11,160 nt of DNA from a bacterium (GTDB lineage: Bacteria > UBA9089 > CG2-30-40-21). The translations under genes were made by a program, and so were the position numbers. The notes beneath the pieces were generated by a model that did not search any database, was not told the origin of the DNA, and saw only the letters and a list, made by a program, of their open reading frames with translations. Shown piece after piece: positions 7,275-11,160 of this stretch. Within the stretch, counting starts at the first letter, position 1. Each line of letters begins with the position of its first letter. The stretch covers positions 1 to 11,160 of the forward strand of contig JAHIZN010000297.1 in NCBI GenBank assembly GCA_018814245.1, in the 5' to 3' direction.

Positions 7275-8302
7275 TAATTCGCAAAGAGTTTGTTGCGGAA
7301 ATTAAAACCATTATTGGCCATGCCCGCGAAAACGCCATTCGCAGTGTGGATTTTCAACGCGTGCTTATGTATTGGAACATTGGCCACCGTATTTTCGAAG
7401 AAGAACAGCAAGGAAAAGAACGCGCCGAGTATGGAACCTACCTGATCAAGAAGCTGGCAAAAGAGCTGGAACCGGAGTTTGGGAGCGGTTTTTCGGTAAG
7501 GATTTTAGAGATTAGCCGCAAGTTTTACAGAACTTATCCAATTGCGAACACACTGTATTCGCAATTGAACTGGAGCCAATATCGTCTGCTGGTGAGTATC
7601 GAAAACGCTGACAGACGAGAGTATTACCAGAATGAATCCATAAAAAATGCCTGGACAAAGCGTCAACTGGAACGCCAGATTAATTCCAGCCTCTATGAAC
7701 GGCTTTTGCTTAGTAACAACAAGGAAGCAGTGCTGGCGGTCGCCCGCAGTGAGAAAATTCCGGACGCGCCGCAGGAAATCATCAAAGACCCAATGGTGTT
7801 AGAATTCCTTGGGTTGGAGCGTAAAGCAAAATATTATGAAAGAGATCTCGAAACTGCCATAATCAATCATCTTCAAACCTTTTTGCTGGAATTGGGAAAT
7901 GGTTTTTCTTTTGTGGCAAGACAAAAACGGATACTCTTAGAAGATGATGAGTTTTTTGTGGACTTGGTGTTTTACAACCGCTTGCTACAGTGTTTTGTCG
8001 TTATTGAGATCAAAACGCAAAAACTCACACATCAGGATTTAGGACAGTTGCAAATGTATGTGAATTACTACGACCGCACCGAAAGGTTACCGAAAGAAAA
8101 TCCGACTATCGGGATTTTACTTTGTGCTGATAAAAATAATACAGCGGTTAAATTTGCCCTCCCGGAAGATAACAAGACGATTTTGACGAGTCAATATCAG
8201 TTGTATCTACCAACAGAAAAGCAGTTAATCAATGAAGTAAATAAAGATTTGGAAAGATACCGCATGGGCAAGGAACTGGACAGCGGAGAGGATGAGGAAT
8301 GA
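7256..8302 (+). CDS. DUF1016 (YhcG-type) PD-(D/E)XK nuclease
   Basis: 348-aa protein matching the whole YhcG/DUF1016 family, whose usual length is about 350 aa. The N-terminal helical domain (about residues 10-150) shows YWNIGHRIFEEEQQG, RAEYGTYL, EFGSGFS and LNWSQYRLL. The C-terminal nuclease domain (about 175-335) shows DPMVLEFLGL, FLLELGNGFSF, then FFVDLVFYN and VVIEIKTQKL: the PD-(D/E)XK core with D236, E251 and K253, followed by GQLQMYVNYYD. Family members are predicted DNA nucleases common in restriction and defence loci; a specific target cannot be read from sequence. The ATG at 7256 lies within the last codons of the RAYT, with AGGAGG at 7240-7245, 10 nt upstream. The C-terminus past the fold (ERYRMGKEL plus acidic residues) is a shortened copy of the methyltransferase tail. 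It ends in an ATGA overlap with the next gene. Catalytic residues are intact. Confidence 0.92.
   Translation: MRNRDVIIRKEFVAEIKTIIGHARENAIRSVDFQRVLMYWNIGHRIFEEEQQGKERAEYGTYLIKKLAKELEPEFGSGFSVRILEISRKFYRTYPIANTLYSQLNWSQYRLLVSIENADRREYYQNESIKNAWTKRQLERQINSSLYERLLLSNNKEAVLAVARSEKIPDAPQEIIKDPMVLEFLGLERKAKYYERDLETAIINHLQTFLLELGNGFSFVARQKRILLEDDEFFVDLVFYNRLLQCFVVIEIKTQKLTHQDLGQLQMYVNYYDRTERLPKENPTIGILLCADKNNTAVKFALPEDNKTILTSQYQLYLPTEKQLINEVNKDLERYRMGKELDSGEDEE
8257..8302 (+). repeat. Duplicated operon-gene tail, copy 3 (end of DUF1016 gene)
   Basis: A short copy encoding YRMGKEL followed by an acidic end. Positions 8257-8279 match 6519-6541 with a single mismatch, and the last 15 nt (GAGGATGAGGAATGA) are identical to the methyltransferase end, including the ATGA that starts the following gene. 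Confidence 0.85.
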
Positions 8303-8766
8303 TTGTTTCATCGCTTGGCAATACGGAATTACTAAAACTGCACAAGACAGCCTTTCTCTGTAGCCGGGAAATTCCTGCTTCTGTTGTGCTGAAATGCTAT
8401 GACTGGGCAATCGAACAGCGGGACAATGGCAACTGCGTTATTAGCGGTTTTCATTCAAAGATTGAGAAAGATGTGTTTCATTATCTGCTTGCGGGGACAC
8501 AGCCTGTCATTATGGCATTGGCACGGGGAATGAAGGAAAAAATCGAGCTGGAATTGAAAACGGCAGTTGATGCCGGAAGATTATTGATTGTTACCCCGTT
8601 TGAAAACAGTGTAAAATGGGTTACGGCAGAAACCGCTGAACAAAGAAACAGGTTTATGTTTGAACTGGCGGATGAGATTGTCATTGGCTATGCCGGCAAG
8701 GGCGGAATGGTGGGAAGGCTGGTTGCAGAAGTTAAAGGCAAAAAAGTAATCAGAATCCAAGAATAA
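8299..8766 (+). CDS. Short DprA/SLOG-like Rossmann-fold protein
   Basis: 155-aa protein resembling the Rossmann core of DNA-processing protein DprA (SLOG superfamily). Supporting segments: NCVISGFHSKIEKDVFHYLL (compare SG.A.GID..AH..AL in DprA), QPVIMALARGM, LLIVTPFE, then TAEQRNRFMFELADEIVIGYAG (compare the RNR.I..LSD.VVV strand-helix), and a closing GKKVIRI strand. It lacks the flanking SAM-like and winged-helix domains of full DprA, so a classical role in transformation is doubtful. SLOG proteins in defence loci may bind nucleotides or single-stranded DNA; which applies here is unknown. Its ATG overlaps the DUF1016 stop (ATGA), with GGAGAGGATGAGG just upstream. It is the last gene of the operon: 106 nt without a coding region separate it from cvpA. 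Function is inferred from fold resemblance only. Confidence 0.78.
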   Translation: MIVSSLGNTELLKLHKTAFLCSREIPASVVLKCYDWAIEQRDNGNCVISGFHSKIEKDVFHYLLAGTQPVIMALARGMKEKIELELKTAVDAGRLLIVTPFENSVKWVTAETAEQRNRFMFELADEIVIGYAGKGGMVGRLVAEVKGKKVIRIQE

Positions 8767-8783
8767 AGAAATGGTAAATAGAC

Positions 8784-8813
8784 TTAAGTGTTTTTGTAAG
8801 CAAAAGTTATAAG
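8784..8813 (+). promoter_or_regulatory. Weak sigma-70-type promoter candidate before cvpA
   Basis: TTAAGT (8784-8789), an 18-nt spacer, and TATAAG (8808-8813) lie in the 106-nt gap between the SLOG-like gene and cvpA. The -10 is close to consensus and the -35 poor. This would let cvpA be transcribed apart from the defence operon. No clear terminator for the operon is visible in the same gap. Confidence 0.3.
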
Positions 8814-8872
8814 AATTATCCTGAAAAATCTACAAATCACGAGCAACAAATTATAAACAGGAGCATTTACAG

Positions 8873-9382
8873 ATGAACATCCTTGACATATTATTTCTTG
8901 CAGTTATAGGGATAAGCATTATTCTCAGCACGATGAAAGGGCTGACTCGGGAGATATTTTCTCTTGTTGGGATTATTGCCGGGATTGTTGTTGCGGGGAG
9001 GACATTTGGGAATGGAGCCATTCTTCTTCAGCAATGGATGCCTCATCAGATAGCTAAGCCTGTTGCTTTTGCAATTATCGCTATCTTGGTGAATATTCTG
9101 GTAAATTTTGGCGGGATAATACTTCAAAGGATAATGAAGATTGTCATGTTGGGCTGGGTAGACAGCCTTGGCGGTATAATCTTTGGGATTATCAGGGGGA
9201 TGCTGTTGGTTGGCGTAGCCATTATTGTTTTACTCAAATTTCCGGTAGGGGCAAGCAAGGAATTGATAGGTTCATCAAACATTATCCCTGTCTTCAAGGC
9301 ATTTCTTCAGGCTATCTGCCTTCTTCTCCCACCTGAATTTGCAGCTGCTGTAAAGGCTGCAACCATTCTGAAAGGGAGCTGA
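8873..9382 (+). CDS. cvpA: CvpA family inner-membrane protein
   Basis: 169-aa hydrophobic protein of the CvpA (colicin V production) family. The N-terminus MNILDILFLAVIGISIILSTMKGLTREIFSL shows the family's first membrane segment followed by the conserved KG..RE..S motif. Further membrane segments lie near residues 28-42, 62-85 (AFAIIAILVNILVNFGG) and 100-122 (DSLGGIIFGIIRGMLLVG), with the typical GGI.G..RG motif between. Family members are inner-membrane proteins linked to colicin V export, envelope stress tolerance and biofilm phenotypes; the biochemical role is unsettled. The ATG has AGGAG at 8859-8863, 9 nt upstream. It is transcribed towards fliE, with a short palindrome between the two stop codons. 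No operonic link to the defence genes is evident. Confidence 0.9.
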   Translation: MNILDILFLAVIGISIILSTMKGLTREIFSLVGIIAGIVVAGRTFGNGAILLQQWMPHQIAKPVAFAIIAILVNILVNFGGIILQRIMKIVMLGWVDSLGGIIFGIIRGMLLVGVAIIVLLKFPVGASKELIGSSNIIPVFKAFLQAICLLLPPEFAAAVKAATILKGS

Positions 9383-9435
9383 ATTTACCACAGAGACGGA
9401 TATTCTATCTACTTTCCATCATAATGAGTCAATAA

Positions 9436-9472
9436 GTATGTAGGGGCAACTCGACAGGCTGCCCCTACATAC
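9436..9472. repeat. 13-bp perfect palindrome between convergent cvpA and fliE
   Basis: GTATGTAGGGGCA (9436-9448) and TGCCCCTACATAC (9460-9472) form a perfect 13-bp stem with an 11-nt loop. No T-run follows on either strand, so it is not a standard intrinsic terminator, though it sits where a bidirectional one would. The outer GTAGGGGC / GCCCCTAC is shared with the palindromic repeats inside the upstream genes, suggesting a diverged family member. Confidence 0.75.
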
Positions 9473-9476
9473 ATTA

Positions 9477-9788
9477 CTATCTACTTCCCATAGCCATTAT
9501 CTCATCATAGGCTCGAATTACTTTATCCCTGATGTTCATGGTTAGATTGATGGCTACCTCTGCCTTTTCTGCAGCAATCATCACATCATGGATATTTTCT
9601 ACCTCTCCTGAAACCAGCATTTGGGTAAGCACATTAGATTGATTTTCCAGAGTATTTACTTTTTGGAGACCCTGATTCAAAATATTGGAAAACGAATCCA
9701 TGATATTTTTGGCTGATGAAGCTGGTTTTGCAGCTGTCGAGCAATTAAACATCTCTGGCATTGGCTGAAGACAATTTATACCTATCAT
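9477..9788 (-). CDS. fliE: Flagellar hook-basal body protein FliE
   Basis: 103-aa FliE, the small protein that joins the MS ring to the proximal rod and is needed for export of rod subunits. Family length is about 100 aa. The conserved C-terminal helix region is clear: VENIHDVMIAAEKAEVAINL followed by the N.R.K.I.AY.EIM.M ending (NIRDKVIRAYDEIMAM). The N-terminal 25 residues are variable, as usual. The ATG at 9786-9788 is preceded by GAGGGGGG about 7 nt upstream. It follows flgC after an unusually long 127-nt gap filled by an AT-rich inverted repeat. fliF, the usual next gene, does not follow; the strand instead meets cvpA head-on. Confidence 0.93.
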   Translation of the reverse strand: MIGINCLQPMPEMFNCSTAAKPASSAKNIMDSFSNILNQGLQKVNTLENQSNVLTQMLVSGEVENIHDVMIAAEKAEVAINLTMNIRDKVIRAYDEIMAMGSR

Positions 9789-9806
9789 AACAATCCCCCC
9801 TCGTAT

Positions 9807-9901
9807 AATTATGAATTATGAATTATGAGTTGAGGAAAAAGAGTTGCAAGAAAAAGACAATAATTTCCTCACCATTAATTAATAATTCATAATTCATAAT
9901 T
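9807..9901. repeat. 20-bp AT-rich inverted repeat between flgC and fliE
   Basis: AATTATGAATTATGAATTAT (9807-9826) is the exact reverse complement of 9882-9901, with 55 nt between the arms. Each arm is itself tandem ATGAATT units. The transcript of the flagellar operon would carry this as a large hairpin just before the fliE ribosome binding site. It resembles a dispersed element inserted between the genes; a role in lowering or stabilising fliE mRNA is possible but not shown. Confidence 0.85.
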
Positions 9902-9915
9902 TTTAATTTTCTCCC

Positions 9916-10359
9916 CTACCGTCCAATCTCTAAGGATTTCATCATCATTTGCTTTGCAGACCGCATAGCAGTAACATTAGCCTCGTATGCACGGGTTGCC
10001 TCTATCATATCTGTCATTTCTACCACAATATTTACATTTGGAAGAAGGACATATCCATCCTTATCAGCATCTGGGTGATTGGGTTGATACTCCTTTCGCA
10101 AGGGTGAATCATCTGTATCAATTCCAACTGCTCGTACCCCCTGACCAATCCTCCAAACCGGAGCCCGGACAAATGGACCCAAATCAATGACAAATTGCGG
10201 CTCTTTAGCCATAAATACAGGTTTTTGTCTTCTGTATGGGCCACCAGCTTCAGTCCTGGTACTATTTACATTAGCAATATTATTGGCAATAACATCCATT
10301 CGTAATTGTTCTGCGGAAAGCCCTGAACCAGAGGTATTAATGCTCGCAAAGAGTGCCAT
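9916..10359 (-). CDS. flgC: Flagellar proximal rod protein FlgC
   Basis: 147-aa FlgC, a proximal rod subunit in the periplasm exported by the flagellar type III apparatus. The N-terminal D0 helix carries GLSAEQLRMDVIANNIANVN, the rod/hook signature, followed by GGPYRRQKPVF. The C-terminal half has the FlgC hallmark VNIVVEMTDMIEATRAYEAN and ends with KSLEIG. The length is close to normal. The start ATG shares one base with the flgB stop (TAATG), with GGAGGT at 10365-10370, 5 nt upstream, inside the end of flgB, so translation is coupled to flgB. Confidence 0.95.
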   Translation of the reverse strand: MALFASINTSGSGLSAEQLRMDVIANNIANVNSTRTEAGGPYRRQKPVFMAKEPQFVIDLGPFVRAPVWRIGQGVRAVGIDTDDSPLRKEYQPNHPDADKDGYVLLPNVNIVVEMTDMIEATRAYEANVTAMRSAKQMMMKSLEIGR

Positions 10360-10778
10360 TATCTACCTCCCTTAATAACAGTGTTTAATAATTGAAACTT
10401 AGATGTAATCCTGGTAGTTATAGCCTCATACTGAATAGTATTTTTAGAAAGATCCGTCATCTCAGCATTAATATCTACATTATTACCATCGTTTTTATAA
10501 ATCGTATCAGCTTCAATCGCAAGCCCGGCCGAGACTCTGGTTGGATCTGGCTCACCACCCCAGACAATATGCCTCGGATCCGTCACCTTGGTAACCATCT
10601 TTCCCTTTTCATGCAAAGCCTGCTGGAGATAATATTCATAAGTCACATGAGATTTTTTGAAACCAGGGGTGTTCACATTGGCAATATTATCTGAAATAAC
10701 CCTTTGTCTGAGCATAGCAGCATCTAATCCCTTTTGACAGATATTAATTGTTCTCATCGCACAGGTTGCTTCTAACAT
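10359..10778 (-). CDS. flgB: Flagellar proximal rod protein FlgB
   Basis: 139-aa FlgB, a proximal rod subunit. The family signature is AAMLRQRVISDNIANVNTPGFKK near the N-terminus, and the C-terminal D0 helix is NVDINAEMTDLSKNTIQYEAITTRITSKF. The start is placed at the ATG of MLEATCAMR (10776-10778): it has GAGGTG at 10785-10790 with a 6-nt spacer, gives the usual family length of 130-140 aa, and lies about 22 nt after a predicted flagellar promoter start. A longer open frame to 10895 exists, but its extra residues (starting MLAQSMLAQS) come from a tandem repeat and the promoter region. It is the first gene of the flgB-flgC-fliE cluster, overlapping flgC by one base. Confidence 0.93.
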   Translation of the reverse strand: MLEATCAMRTINICQKGLDAAMLRQRVISDNIANVNTPGFKKSHVTYEYYLQQALHEKGKMVTKVTDPRHIVWGGEPDPTRVSAGLAIEADTIYKNDGNNVDINAEMTDLSKNTIQYEAITTRITSKFQLLNTVIKGGR

Positions 10779-10806
10779 TTTTCGCACCTCTTTATCCCTT
10801 TTATGT

Positions 10807-10833
10807 ATATCGACAACAAGGTAGAAAAACTTA
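10807..10833 (-). promoter_or_regulatory. Sigma-28/sigma-D-type flagellar promoter for flgB
   Basis: On the minus strand TAAG (10833-10830), 15 nt, then GTCGATAT (10814-10807). The known flagellar sigma consensus is TAAA-N15-GCCGATAA (enteric) or GCCGATAT (Bacillus sigma-D); this matches 3/4 at -35 and 7/8 of the sigma-D form at -10. The predicted start near 10800 gives a 5' leader of about 22 nt containing the flgB ribosome binding site. Confidence 0.6.
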
Positions 10834-10865
10834 AATTTCATATTTACCTTATACAGGACATTTCT

Positions 10866-10894
10866 ACTTTGGGCTAACATACTTTGGGCTAACA
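10866..10894. repeat. Tandem duplication of a 15-nt unit upstream of flgB
   Basis: ACTTTGGGCTAACAT (10866-10880) is followed directly by ACTTTGGGCTAACA (10881-10894). It lies between the divergent promoter candidates. It could be a simple duplication or a pair of protein-binding half sites. Confidence 0.7.
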
Positions 10895-10910
10895 AAGAGC
10901 CAATTTCTTG

Positions 10911-10939
10911 TTGACTTTTCGGATTAATTGTGGTATTAT
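10911..10939 (+). promoter_or_regulatory. Strong sigma-70-type promoter pointing rightwards
   Basis: TTGACT (10911-10916), a 17-nt spacer, and TATTAT (10934-10939), with an overlapping TATAAT at 10937-10942. It points away from flgB to a region with no open frame before the window ends; the gene it serves probably lies beyond 11160. Confidence 0.55.
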
Positions 10940-10942
10940 AAT

Positions 10943-11160
10943 AAAAAATTGCATCTTAACTTGTCAGACAACTACATTGCAATCCTACTGGAGGGTAATC
11001 ATCCTAACTGTGGAAAATTCTTAACTACTCAGCTATCTCATTTTCACACATGACATGAAATCAGTCAATACGCTTTTACAGAGAAAGAGCCACAAAGGGT
11101 GTAAATATCGGTGGTGTCTCCCTTTTCTCCATTATCTCCCTATCTCTCTATTCTCTATCC
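10943..11160. other. Non-coding region at the window end
   Basis: I see no convincing gene. CTGGAGGGTAATC near 10989 looks like a ribosome binding site, but every frame after it closes within a few codons. The last 45 nt or so are almost pure pyrimidine on the + strand (repeated TCTCC and TATCTC words). This may be the leader of a gene beyond the window or a low-complexity spacer. Confidence 0.5.

Noticed and set aside
8299..8766. Full DprA for natural transformation
   Set aside because: Only the Rossmann core is present; flanking domains are missing and the gene is coupled to a defence operon.
9436..9472. Intrinsic terminator for cvpA or fliE
   Set aside because: The stem is good but no T-run follows on either strand; kept as a palindromic repeat instead.
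10187..10694. Plus-strand open frames of 62 and 100 codons opposite flgB and flgC
   Set aside because: They are antisense shadows of clear flagellar genes with no supporting features.
10779..10895. Longer FlgB with about 39 extra N-terminal residues
   Set aside because: The extension encodes a duplicated MLAQS, crosses the flagellar promoter match and exceeds family length; the internal ATG at 10778 has a good ribosome binding site.

Overview
The window is bacterial. It has two unrelated halves: a defence or restriction-like gene cluster on the + strand (about 1-8766), then a housekeeping and motility segment (about 8870-10780) with a CvpA-family membrane protein gene (+) converging on a flgB-flgC-fliE flagellar rod cluster (-). 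Base composition is moderately AT-rich. Nothing fixes the species. Flagellar rod genes plus dense short repeats lying inside coding sequence suggest an uncultured, repeat-rich flagellated bacterium, and I do not go further.

Layout. 1-3180: C-terminal part of a large PLD-nuclease/SNF2-type helicase, whose 5' end lies off the window. 3184-6567: Eco57I-like N6-adenine DNA methyltransferase. 6564-7274: REP-associated tyrosine transposase (RAYT, Y1/HUH family). 7256-8302: DUF1016 (YhcG-type) PD-(D/E)XK nuclease. 8299-8766: short DprA/SLOG-like Rossmann protein. All five genes lie in one direction. They are spaced by 3 nt or overlap by 4, 19 and 4 nt, so they look like one translationally coupled operon. 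8873-9382: cvpA. 9477-10778, minus strand: fliE, flgC, flgB, with a good flagellar-sigma (sigma-28/sigma-D) promoter match in front of flgB.

The most interesting layer is repeat architecture. A GC-rich palindromic repeat (core GGGCGGGTT / AACCCGCCC, outer ends GTAGGGGC / GCCCCTAC, amplified in 15-nt units) sits in frame inside three consecutive genes: helicase, methyltransferase, and twice in the RAYT. A related palindrome sharing only the outer ends lies between cvpA and fliE. RAYT proteins are the known mobilisers of REP palindromes, so the candidate enzyme and its candidate substrate occur together, with the substrate inside the enzyme's own reading frame. Separately, the 3' end of the methyltransferase gene (tail ending YRMGKEL plus an acidic stretch) is copied onto the ends of the RAYT and, in shorter form, the DUF1016 gene. 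Two of the three copies keep the same ATGA stop/start overlap with the next gene. This suggests that modules were spliced into an older methyltransferase-SLOG operon while preserving translational coupling.

Working model (inference): the helicase with its PLD nuclease domain and the methyltransferase form an ATP-dependent restriction-modification-like pair. The DUF1016 nuclease and SLOG protein are accessory or independent defence genes, and the RAYT is a passenger or the agent of the rearrangements.
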